Positions 18,947-26,966 of a DNA stretch of 64,000 bases are shown here, in pieces. The notes under the pieces are model-generated. The model worked only from the letters and a program-made list of their open reading frames with translations. It did no database searches and was not told the DNA's origin. This stretch comes from an uncultured Eubacteriales bacterium (GTDB lineage Bacteria; Bacillota; Clostridia; Christensenellales; Aristaeellaceae): NCBI GenBank assembly GCA_902767565.1, contig CACXHY010000003.1:1-64000 (forward strand). The letters run 5' to 3'. Position 1 is the first letter of the stretch. The number at the start of each line of letters is the position of its first letter. A program made the position numbers and the translations under genes.

Positions 18947-18961
18947 GAAAGCAGGGGCAAA

Positions 18962-19924
18962 ATGAATAAAGTGCTGAAAATCGTATTGATTTTGGCGGTG
19001 ATACTCATTGTACTGGGTATCGCTGCGTTCCATTACATCAAGTCTGTGATGCCCAGTGGAAACGGAAACAACGACATCATAGAGGGCTATTACAAGAAAT
19101 TCCATTCCAATGCTCCGCTGGAAATGAAGTATTCCCAGCTCGGAGCCTATGAAACTGCCTATACAGAGTTTCCTTCTGCCAATGAAGCCATCGGGAAAGT
19201 GCGTGTTTGGTACCCAAGGGAATTGGAAAACGGCGCTAAAACCTGGCCGATGATCATAGTGGTCAACGCCAGCGGTACGCCTGCTTCCTCCTACGAGCCG
19301 TTTTTCCCTCGCCTTGCCAGTTGGGGGTTTATCGTGGTTGGCAACGAGGACGGGCAGACCGGAAACGGGAAAACGGCTTCATTAACCTTGGATTTCATGC
19401 TGGATCTGCCTTCCGACAGTATGCTTTTCGATAAAATCGACTATGACAGCATGGGCATTATCGGCTATTCTCAGGGCGGAGCCGGAGCAATCTGTGCCGT
19501 GACAAATTACGAAAACGGCTCATGCTACAAGGCTATGTTTACAGGGAGCGCCGCCTATCCTACGCTTGCAAAGAACATGGGCTGGGAGTATGATGCCTCC
19601 AAAATCGCGATTCCGTATTTCATGGCTGCAGGCACCGGCAAGTCTGATGATTCAGGCAATGATCCGGAAAAAAGCTATGGCGGGGTCTCGCCTCTCTCGT
19701 CGTTGATCGCAAATTATAACAGCATTGGTGAGGACGTGCAAAAGGTCCGGGCAAGAGCTGTCGGAGCAGAGCATGAGCAGATGCTGATGCGCTCGGACGG
19801 ATACATGACCGCCTGGATGCTCTTCCTACTCTCCGGCGATGAGGAGGCGGGATCGGTGTTCGTCGGAGAAAACGCAGAAATCCTTCACAATGCCAACTGG
19901 CAGGATGTGGAGAAAAATCGCTGA
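18962..19924 (+). CDS. Chlorophyllase/PET-hydrolase-like alpha/beta hydrolase
   Basis: A 320-residue protein with an N-terminal hydrophobic segment at about 5-25 (signal anchor), then an alpha/beta hydrolase domain. It shows MIIVVNASGTPAS (oxyanion region), the nucleophile GYSQGGAGA near residue 168, and GAEHEQM near the end for the histidine. The dienelactone/chlorophyllase/cutinase-like group matches best. It is the second surface-anchored hydrolase of the operon and starts 15 bases after the previous one, so it is probably co-transcribed and acts on the same extracellular ester-containing material. Confidence 0.8.
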   Translation: MNKVLKIVLILAVILIVLGIAAFHYIKSVMPSGNGNNDIIEGYYKKFHSNAPLEMKYSQLGAYETAYTEFPSANEAIGKVRVWYPRELENGAKTWPMIIVVNASGTPASSYEPFFPRLASWGFIVVGNEDGQTGNGKTASLTLDFMLDLPSDSMLFDKIDYDSMGIIGYSQGGAGAICAVTNYENGSCYKAMFTGSAAYPTLAKNMGWEYDASKIAIPYFMAAGTGKSDDSGNDPEKSYGGVSPLSSLIANYNSIGEDVQKVRARAVGAEHEQMLMRSDGYMTAWMLFLLSGDEEAGSVFVGENAEILHNANWQDVEKNR

Positions 19925-19980
19925 AACGAATTGTCGCTGCATTATAACCAGCAGTATGGAAAAATAGGTGGCGAAACGAT

Positions 19981-20697
19981 ATGAAGCTTAAAGCAGTGTT
20001 GTTTGATCTGGATGGGACACTCCTGCCGATGGATCAGAATGCATTCACTAAGGGCTATTTCAAACTCCTTGCAAAGAAGCTCTTTCCACATGGCTATGAA
20101 CCGGATGCGTTGGTCAAAGCCATCTGGCATGGCACGGCTGCAATGGTACAGAACAACGGCTCCTGCACCAACGAAGAAGCCTTCTGGAAGGACTTTGCGA
20201 ATATCTATGGTGCCAAAGCACTCGCAGATCGTCCACTTTTCGAGGAATTCTATACTGTAGATTTCCAAGAAGCAAAGGCGTTTTGCGGCTATACACAAGC
20301 GGCGTTTGAAACGGTTGCAATGCTAAAGGCAGAGGGAATAAGAGTAGCTTTGGCCACTAATCCGATCTTCCCAGCGGTCGCTACAGAGAGCCGTATTCGT
20401 TGGGCCGGCCTGTCGCCGGAGGACTTTGAGCTTTACACCACCTATGAAAACATAGGATATTGCAAGCCGAATCTTGACTACTACCGGGAGATCCTGCGCC
20501 GACTGAATCTGACAGCGGAGGATTGCATGATGGTCGGAAACGATGTTCGTGAGGATATGGTAGCCGCACAACTCGGCATGGAGGCCTTTCTTCTGACTGA
20601 CTGCGTTATCAATCCAGAAGGAGTGCCCGTCGAACAGTGGTCTCACGGAGGATTTGCTACTCTGCAAGATTATTTGAAGGAGAACCTGCACCTTTGA
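19981..20697 (+). CDS. HAD-superfamily phosphatase
   Basis: A 238-residue HAD hydrolase. Motif I is FDLDGTLLP with the nucleophile aspartate at residue 9, motif II is ATNPIF near residue 121, the motif III lysine is in CKPNLDYY, and motif IV is VGNDVREDM near residue 188. A helical cap lies between motifs I and II. It could dephosphorylate sugar phosphates released by the operon, for example the product of the phosphorylase, but HAD substrate range is broad. Separated from the hydrolase genes by 56 bases; it may be the last operon gene or independent. Confidence 0.88.
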   Translation: MKLKAVLFDLDGTLLPMDQNAFTKGYFKLLAKKLFPHGYEPDALVKAIWHGTAAMVQNNGSCTNEEAFWKDFANIYGAKALADRPLFEEFYTVDFQEAKAFCGYTQAAFETVAMLKAEGIRVALATNPIFPAVATESRIRWAGLSPEDFELYTTYENIGYCKPNLDYYREILRRLNLTAEDCMMVGNDVREDMVAAQLGMEAFLLTDCVINPEGVPVEQWSHGGFATLQDYLKENLHL

Positions 20698-21387
20698 TTC
20701 GTTATGAAAGAATGAAATCAACGGAGCTTTTGCTTAACAGGTGATAGTTCACCTTCCGCCTCAAATTGAGTGAAGCAATCAAATGACTGAATATTCTACC
20801 TTTGGAATCTTTGTTTGATGAAGCAATCAGAGTTTCATGATGGAATTGGACCTAGGAATATGCTATACTTCTGGCAGTCTGCTCGACAAACCAGGGCTTG
20901 CGGGAGGTGGGCAGGATGATGCCGGCGAAGATCTGGATACTTCCGGATCAATGAGCGGCGGCAGGAAGGAAAAGCGCGAATCCATGATGTCAGGCTGGCT
21001 GGCTTCAGGATCCACCGGACGGCAAAAGCAAGCGAGAATGCGACTGTCTGCGCGGCTTTGCGGGCTGCCGGTCACGCGGTTTCCGCCGCCAATATGAGCG
21101 AGCATGCGATGGTGGCCTCCGACTATGCGGTAAAAGTGATCTGTCTGCTGCATCCTGACTGTATGGAAGCAGTCCGACAGGAACGTCTGTGGCAGATTCA
21201 TCATCTGCAGGAAATCAAGAGTACAATCCAGCAGGCGTCAGTTCAGTGAATGGCCCGACAAATCGGAATTGGTGGGCATATGACAGACTGCGGCGCGTAT
21301 TCTGCCACCGGCATCGTTGCAGGGTTTATTCAGCTTCGGACCGTGCCCGCCAATATGAGAATTCCGGACGAAAGAGACTGAAAGAAC
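20698..21387. other. Gene-poor region with a degraded coding remnant
   Basis: About 690 bases without an intact gene. A motif TGAAGCAATCA occurs twice (near 20772 and 20819). From about 21058 to 21249 the plus strand reads a plausible protein tail (SAANMSEHAMVASDYAVKVICLLHPDCMEA, shown only in part elsewhere) with no start or upstream domain, and neighbouring frames at 20837-21097 look like its broken continuation. I do not recognise the family. It is best described as a pseudogene remnant before the transporter gene. Confidence 0.4.
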
Positions 21388-22527
21388 ATGAGCATGCTAT
21401 TGCTGATCGTTATCTACGCGGCCTTCATTGGCCTTGGCCTGCCGGACTCTCTTTTCGGCACTGCCTGGCCGGCCATCTACACGGATTTTCATCTGCCTAT
21501 CGCTTATGGAAGCTTTGTCAGCGTCACCGTAGCCTGTGGCACGATCATCTCCAGTCTCATGAGTACCCGCCTGATCAAGCGCTTCGGCACCAGCAAAGTC
21601 GCAGCATTCAGTACGCTGCTGACAGCGGTGGCACTGCTGGGGTTCGCCTTTGTGCCGAATATCTGGTTCATGGTACTTCTGGCTGTGCCTCTCGGGATTG
21701 GTGCCGGCAGCATCGATGTGGGGCTGAACAATTATGTGGCGCTGCACTATTCCGCCACAGTGATGAGCTTCCTGCACTGTTTCTATGGCATTGGCGTTTC
21801 CATCAGCCCGTACATTCTTTCTCTGGTGATCAGCGGGGAAGGCGGATGGCGAAGGGGCTACCTGATTGCGGCGGCCATACAGACCGGTATTACCGTTTTG
21901 CTGTTTGTTACCCTTCCTGTCTGGAAGAAAGCGCATCCGGAGCGTCTGTCAGAGGAAGCGGAGGACATGAAGGTGCTCTCCCTGAAGGAGGCGCTTTCCA
22001 CCCCCGGCGTCCGCTCTATGTGCAGCCTTTTCTTTGCTTCCTGCGCGATCGAATGCAGCTGCAGCGGGTGGGGCAGTACCTTTCTTGTGGAACACCGGCA
22101 TCTGACAACGGAACAGGCGGCCCGGGTGATCCTGCTGTACTTTGTCGGCATGGCCGTGGGCAGATTCCTGTCCGGGGTGCTGGCTGCGAAGCTGCACAGC
22201 TGGAAGATTGTCAAAATAGGCCTGATCGTTCTGGGCGCAGCCGTGATTCTGTTGTTCATCCCGGGTTCGGGAATCCTCTATGCCCTTGCATTTTTCCTAG
22301 TGGGATTGGGGAACGGCCCGATGTACCCGAATTTCAACTATCTTACGCCTGAAAGCTTTGGAAAAGATGTCTCCCAATCCATCATCAGTGTGCAAATGGC
22401 CTTTTCCTATGTTGGAATCATGCTTGGACCGATGCTCTGCGGACTGATCGGGCAGGCATGGGGCATGTTCATTTTCCCGCCGTATCTGCTGCTGCTTTAT
22501 GCGGCCATGGCTGTGATCACGCTGTGA
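21388..22527 (+). CDS. MFS transporter
   Basis: A 379-residue protein with about twelve hydrophobic segments and the major-facilitator pattern: LPDSLFGTAWPAIYTD at the first helix, STRLIKRFGTSKV as the loop 2-3 motif, and a second half opening with SMCSLFFASCAIE. It resembles the FucP/Bypass-of-Stop-codon group of sugar or efflux MFS proteins. The chain ends at VITL within or just after the last helix, a little shorter than usual, so the extreme C-terminus may be lost to the decayed sequence that follows. The substrate cannot be predicted. Confidence 0.82.
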   Translation: MSMLLLIVIYAAFIGLGLPDSLFGTAWPAIYTDFHLPIAYGSFVSVTVACGTIISSLMSTRLIKRFGTSKVAAFSTLLTAVALLGFAFVPNIWFMVLLAVPLGIGAGSIDVGLNNYVALHYSATVMSFLHCFYGIGVSISPYILSLVISGEGGWRRGYLIAAAIQTGITVLLFVTLPVWKKAHPERLSEEAEDMKVLSLKEALSTPGVRSMCSLFFASCAIECSCSGWGSTFLVEHRHLTTEQAARVILLYFVGMAVGRFLSGVLAAKLHSWKIVKIGLIVLGAAVILLFIPGSGILYALAFFLVGLGNGPMYPNFNYLTPESFGKDVSQSIISVQMAFSYVGIMLGPMLCGLIGQAWGMFIFPPYLLLLYAAMAVITL

Positions 22528-23061
22528 TCACTTGGCGGGTTATAAGAATTGTGAGAAAGTGAAACCAGATCTGTTATTCTGACTATTCCGGTTTGTCGGG
22601 GTGGGACATAGCCGATTATCTCGGAAGTCTTTGGGAATCAACGATTTCCACTTGACAATGTGGGGAGTTAATCTTACAACTTCCAGTTTGTCGAGCCACT
22701 GATGGAGCGGAAAACAGGGAATAGCCAGAGCAGCAAGTGAGGTATATCCGAAAAAACCGGATAATCCCGCCATTTGAATGTAACCTGTCCATTCCTGACA
22801 TTCAGGATTCGGTTGTTGGAAATGGCCACGCGGTGGGTGTATCGTCCGAGATAATGGATTTGAGAAAATCGCGGGGATCCTCATACGATCAATCACACTT
22901 TCAGTCTGTATCCTTTTCATCATGGCAGCAAACCTTCTTATCGAGGAGAATTACAGGAGAGAGTAAGGTGCAGATCGACTGCCGATCAATCGGAACTCAG
23001 TATGGAAGGATATCATCGTGCTTCCTGACGATCAATCATGAAGAAAGGCAGGCAATGGATC
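22528..23061. other. Intergenic region holding the second dispersed repeat
   Basis: No gene seen in these 530 bases. TTGACA (near 22652) followed 17 bases later by TACAAC is a possible promoter. The dispersed repeat is at 22681-22777. The remainder has no recognised feature. Confidence 0.4.
22681..22777. repeat. Dispersed intergenic repeat, copy 2
   Basis: It matches 1015-1115 over its full length, starting at the same TTCCAGTTTGTCGAGCC. The hairpin arm GAGGTATATCCG is kept, but the closing arm is eroded (CCGGATAATCCC), so the perfect palindrome of copy 1 is lost. The adjoining DNA is pseudogene-rich, as at copy 1. Confidence 0.7.
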
Positions 23062-23499
23062 ATGAAAACTGTTCTGTTTCTGACGGATGATTACTGGCAT
23101 CACGCGGACACCATTCAGCCCTTGGCCGAGATTTTGTTCCCGTCGGAGGAATGGAATCTCTGTTTTTCAAAAGATCCCCGGGATTTGTTTGCTTATCCCG
23201 ACCTGGATCTGCTTGTTTCTTTCAAGGATCCGATTGAAAACGATCAGATCCCTACGCCTGTCTGGTGCGATCCGGAATGGACAGAAACCATCCTGGAAAA
23301 GATCAGATCAGGCCTCGGCTTTATCGCAGTTCATGCTGCCGTCACTGATCTGGAGGAAAGGCATCCGATTGTGAAGCAACTGATCCATTCGGTTTTTCTG
23401 TCTCATCCTCTACGCTTGCATTTTGGCCCGCTTTGTACTCATTTGTATACTCTGGCAAATTGCGATACACCGCACCGCATGTGGCTTCCAGTGTCATGA
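23062..23499 (+). pseudogene. ThuA-like protein, 3' truncated
   Basis: About 145 residues. The first 120 match the beginning of ThuA/trehalose-utilisation-type glutamine-amidotransferase-fold proteins: LFLTDDYWHHADTIQPLAE, then a Rossmann-like continuation to GLGFIAVHAAVTDLEE, the strand-turn that ThuA proteins share, and HSVFLSHP. After that point the expected second half, including the DEHYF-type motif, is missing and the last 30 residues look unrelated. ThuA proteins are usually over 200 residues, so this is probably a truncated gene in the decaying segment. Confidence 0.6.
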
Positions 23500-23619
23500 T
23501 TATCACGAATTTCTGCTCCCAAATGTTTCCCATCATAAATCAGTAACAGATTTTTTGGTGCTTAAATCATGTAGGCAAAAATAGAAATAAGCACCAACAC
23601 CACCCAAAAAAACCGGAGA

Positions 23620-23874
23620 CATCTGATACCGGATCGATTTTCAGGCCGTGGCCGTAATCTCGTTTCCTCTCTCACTTTTCGAAACGGAGGAGCCGGGAAT
23701 TCACAATGTCCGGCTGTGCGGTTTTGACGCCCTGGCGGTGTCCGAGGTCTTTGAACTGACGGAAACATCATTCCGGTCATGATGTTCGCCGTGGGCTGCC
23801 CTTCGGAAAAAGCCAGGCCCAACGCCCGGCGTTTCAGGCGGATGCCCCCGGAAGAGTTTGTGACAGAGTTGTAA
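23620..23874 (+). pseudogene. 3' fragments including a nitroreductase-type C-terminus
   Basis: In one frame the DNA reads ISFPLSLFETEEPGIHNV and CGFDALAVSEVFELTE. After a frame change near 23762 it continues as IIPVMMFAVGCPSEKA and RRFRRMPPEEFV to a TAA at 23874. The last part is the usual end of nitroreductase-family proteins; the earlier part I cannot name, and the two may be separate relics. No start or ribosome-binding site precedes them. Between 23500 and 23620 nothing recognisable is seen. Confidence 0.5.
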
Positions 23875-23941
23875 GCGGGAGGCCGCTATACAAGAAAATC
23901 AATTCTTCGCAGCATGCCTTGAAGAGTTATGTTTCTCAGCG

Positions 23942-24047
23942 TATAATAGTAATCGGTAACTAACAAGTCCTTTTCGCCCATCCTGCAAAGGAATTCAAGA
24001 TGGACGGCTGCGGAAGGGGCTTTCATTCAAACCGGTGGTTAGTTACC
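23942..24047 (+). promoter_or_regulatory. Promoter -10 and widely spaced operator-like repeat
   Basis: TATAAT at 23942-23947 is followed by GGTAACTAAC at 23955-23964. Its exact reverse complement, GTTAGTTACC, is at 24038-24047, just before the methyltransferase start. A 10-base perfect inverted repeat 73 bases apart, one arm next to the -10, fits a pair of repressor half-operators with DNA looping, or a long-range leader stem in the RNA. No regulator gene is adjacent. Confidence 0.55.
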
Positions 24048-24090
24048 GCTAACATTAGCGTGGCAAATCCATACAATAACGAGAATCGTC

Positions 24091-24741
24091 ATGATGGGAG
24101 CGAGAGATTTGAAAGATTACGAAGCCTTATCCAGGAAGCATTTTGACGGGCAGGCCGCTGAATATGACCGGCGGGACACTTATTCCTATTCACAGAACGG
24201 AAAAATCAGCTGCCGCGACATTGCGCAGCGGATCCAGGGCGTTCCCTACGAAGCGCTGTTGGACGTCGGCTGCGGAACCGGGTTTCTGATCGATATGCTC
24301 GCCGGACAGCGAAAGGCAAGATACTGCGGCCTGGATCTGTCTGAAGGGATGATCCGCATGGCAAAGGGAAAAGGGATTCCCGGCGCGGAGTTTGTCTCCG
24401 GTTCCGCCGATAAACTGCCCTATCCGGATAAAAGCTTCGATATCGTCACCTGCTCCCAAAGCTTCCATCACTATCCTTATCCCGAAAAGGCCATGCGGGA
24501 AGCAATGCGCGTACTGAAACCCGGCGGTCTGTATATCCTCTCCGATACCGGGATCGGCGGCCTCGGCGCGTGGATCGACAATCACATTCTCTTCAAACTG
24601 GCAAGAAGCGGCGATTGCCATACCACGAACCGAAAAGGCATTGAAAAGATGATGGCAAACGCGGGATTTACCGTCACGGATTCCCGGCAGATCAAGGGCA
24701 TGATCTATACCGTCACGGGGAAAAAGAAGGGAACCCGGTGA
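24091..24741 (+). CDS. Class I SAM-dependent methyltransferase
   Basis: A 216-residue methyltransferase. Motif I is LLDVGCGTGFLIDML near residue 53, motif II is YCGLDLSEGMIRMA, motif III is DIVTCSQSFHHYPYPEKAM, then LKPGGLYILSDTG: the UbiE/Methyltransf_11 type. The start has no strong ribosome-binding site, and ATG 24094 is equally possible. It sits after a promoter with an operator-like inverted repeat and before a hydrolase, which follows after 60 bases. The substrate is not predictable. Confidence 0.88.
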   Translation: MMGARDLKDYEALSRKHFDGQAAEYDRRDTYSYSQNGKISCRDIAQRIQGVPYEALLDVGCGTGFLIDMLAGQRKARYCGLDLSEGMIRMAKGKGIPGAEFVSGSADKLPYPDKSFDIVTCSQSFHHYPYPEKAMREAMRVLKPGGLYILSDTGIGGLGAWIDNHILFKLARSGDCHTTNRKGIEKMMANAGFTVTDSRQIKGMIYTVTGKKKGTR

Positions 24742-24801
24742 GGAAACCGGAGGGCGCGGTGCGATGAGGAAGGATCCTTGCGTCGCTCCGGCAGGAGGTT
24801 T

Positions 24802-25725
24802 ATGATGAAAAACAAGATATTCAGGATCGATTCCGATGGATTTAACGGCGCGTGGTATCCGGCTCCGGACAAAAGCAGCAGAGGGCTGATCATCATGCTG
24901 GGCGACAGCTCGGAGGATTATATGGCCAGGACTGCGGCGAAATGGCTGAACCGGCAGGGCCTCCATGCAATGGCCATGTCGCCGGACAGGAAGGACTACG
25001 GACACCACAGCTATCCGTTGGAGCGGTTTGGCAAAGCGATCGCGTTCATGAAGACGCAGGGCTGCAAAAAGCTTGGGGTGGTCGGCGCTTCCACCACCGG
25101 AATGCTGGCGCTGCTGGCGGCATCCTGCTATCCGGAACTGTCGCTGACGGTCGCGATCTCCCCTTCGGACTTTGTCATGGAGGGCTTTTATCGCGACGGC
25201 AAGGACGGCGCGGCAGAAAGGCCGGGCGACAATGAGTCCTCCGTGTTCTGGCAGGGAAAGCCGCTTCCTTATCTGCCCTCTGCCTATCGGCATCCGGAAT
25301 ACTGGCAGAAGATCCGGGAGGAATCCAAAGCGGGAGGCGACAAGGTCGCTTCGCGGAAGCTGTTTGACGAATCCGAGAAGCGCCATCCCATCCAGGAAGA
25401 GGAACGGATCAGGGTGGAAAACATCCACGGAAAGCTCATCTTCATCGGCGCGGAGGACGACGTGCTGTGGGACACCTGCAGATACATCCGCCGGATGGAG
25501 AAACGCCTCGGTTCTCTGCCGCATCAAAGTACATATGAAAGCTGGCTCTATGAGCACGGGACGCACTTCGCTTTCCCGGAATCCATGCTGAAGATGATGC
25601 TGCCGGTGGGCTCCGGACTGCTGGTTTCCTTTATGTTCAGGGCGGGAAGAGAACACAAGAAGGAATGCAGGGATACCCGGATCGACATTGACCGGAGGCT
25701 GAAGAAAGCTCTGGCGGAATGGTAA
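24802..25725 (+). CDS. BAAT-like alpha/beta hydrolase
   Basis: About 307 residues of an alpha/beta hydrolase resembling the C-terminal domain of acyl-CoA thioester hydrolase/bile acid-CoA:amino acid N-acyltransferase (BAAT_C). Features are LIIMLGDSSEDYMA at the oxyanion position, the nucleophile region VVGASTTGMLAL near residue 97, FIGAEDDVLWDT for the acid and YEHGTHFAFPESM for the histidine. The canonical serine position reads GASTTG, with threonine or serine as possible nucleophile, worth noting. The start at 24802 (ATGATG) follows GGAGG. It may form an operon with the methyltransferase upstream. Confidence 0.8.
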   Translation: MMKNKIFRIDSDGFNGAWYPAPDKSSRGLIIMLGDSSEDYMARTAAKWLNRQGLHAMAMSPDRKDYGHHSYPLERFGKAIAFMKTQGCKKLGVVGASTTGMLALLAASCYPELSLTVAISPSDFVMEGFYRDGKDGAAERPGDNESSVFWQGKPLPYLPSAYRHPEYWQKIREESKAGGDKVASRKLFDESEKRHPIQEEERIRVENIHGKLIFIGAEDDVLWDTCRYIRRMEKRLGSLPHQSTYESWLYEHGTHFAFPESMLKMMLPVGSGLLVSFMFRAGREHKKECRDTRIDIDRRLKKALAEW

Positions 25726-25749
25726 AGGAGAATAACCGTCATGGCCGCC

Positions 25750-26599
25750 ATGGGGAAAAGCATGGCTCTCCGAGGAATCCCGGAACCGCGCGGCGGAGAA
25801 GGCGATGGAGATCCGGACCGTGCTGGTGGTCTCGGAGGTGCGGCTGGACTATGCTCCGCTGCTGGAAAAGCTGAGCGCGGGCAGCCCCAGCCTGCTGCAG
25901 GCGGCCGCCTGGTATGACCAGGCAGACCGGCAGATGCTGCTGCGCCTGGCCGGCAAGCCCTTTGACCGCAGTCACCGGATCCTGTTCGATAATTCCATGC
26001 TGGATGCCAACGGCATCTACGAACCGTCGCGGAACACCATCTACCTTATGGCCGGCATCCTGATGAAGGAATTCTGCAATCCCGCTTCCCGGGAGACCCT
26101 GCTGGCCGGCATCGGGCAGACCATCGGCCACGAGATCTCCCACGGCTTCGACCCCAACGGCGTGCAGTTTGACAAGGTCGGCGAGTACAACCCCGTGCTG
26201 ACGGAGGAAGACCAGCCGAAACACCTGGAGCGGGTCCAGCGCCTGATCGACGGCATGAGCCGCATCGAGCTGGCGGACGGCGTCCATGTGGACGGCAATC
26301 ACGTGATCCACGAAGCCGCGGCGGACCTGCTTGGCTTCCGCCTGACCCTGGACCTGGCCGCGAAGACGGAGGGCTTCGACTACGACCTCTTCTTCCGCGA
26401 GTTCGCCATGAAGTACTACCGCAGTTACCAGAATCGGGAGAGGGCCCTGGAGGACTATGCCGGCAACTACCATCCGGCCTGCTATGTCCGGGTCAACTTC
26501 ACGGTGGCCCAGCAGGACGAGTTCTACCGGACCTACCCCGCCGTCACGGAGGGAACGGCCATGTACTATGCCCCGGCGGACCGGGTGTGCATCTGGTGA
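25750..26599 (+). pseudogene. M13 (neprilysin-like) metallopeptidase, N-terminally truncated
   Basis: The C-terminal 270 residues or so of an M13 zinc endopeptidase. They include HEISHGFD (HExxH zinc site), HEAAADLLGFRL (third ligand, replacing the family's usual NEAxAD, so H instead of N), and the terminal YAPADRVCIW that matches the family's closing C-x-W. Reading frame with M13-type sequence extends upstream to about 25750 (GKAWLSEESRNRAAEKAM), where it meets an in-frame stop with no start codon. Full M13 proteins have about 650-700 residues. The longest in-frame ATG is 25805, but it lacks a ribosome-binding site. Likely a 5'-deleted pseudogene. Confidence 0.75.
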
Positions 26600-26628
26600 A
26601 GACGGCCGTACCGGTCCCTGAGGCCTGA

Positions 26629-26684
26629 AAAAGAGACTGTGAGAGAAGGGCATGCGGAAGATGCCCGGGCATCACAGTCTCTTT
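26629..26684 (+). terminator. Rho-independent-type terminator
   Basis: AAAGAGACTGTGA (26629-26641) pairs exactly with TCACAGTCTCTTT (26672-26684), with a further GC-rich stem inside the loop. It lies 30 bases after the M13 remnant. The next 200 bases, up to the promoter at 26900, hold nothing recognisable. Confidence 0.75.
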
Positions 26685-26899
26685 GCGCAGCCGGCGGAAG
26701 GCTGGAAACGCGCCTCACGCGCCAAATGACGGCAGGGCGGGGTGCGCATGGGTACGGGGACAGGGAGGGCGAAGCGGATGCGGAGCCGTGAGATCGAAGA
26801 CAGGATCCCATGGCCCCGCTGCCCGCGCGGCTAACGCCGATCTCCGGGAAGCCCCGAGGAATCCCGGGCCCCCAGGTTCCGGATCCGTCACGGCGGCTG

Positions 26900-26928
26900 T
26901 TGAAAACCCTGTGACAACCTGCTATAAT
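26900..26928 (+). promoter_or_regulatory. Promoter of the LRR protein gene
   Basis: TTGAAA (26900-26905), 17-base spacer, TATAAT (26923-26928). Transcription would begin near 26935, which excludes the in-frame GTG at 26931 as start and supports TTG 26967. Confidence 0.82.
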
Positions 26929-26966
26929 GCGTGGGCTGCAAAACTGATAACAGGGAGGCGCTTACC

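Noticed and set aside
23942-24090. Riboswitch before the methyltransferase
   Set aside because: Only a long-range inverted repeat is seen; the enclosed sequence matches no aptamer I know.
26931-26966. GTG start for the LRR protein
   Set aside because: It lies between the -10 box and the expected transcription start, and the signal peptide begins at TTG 26967.
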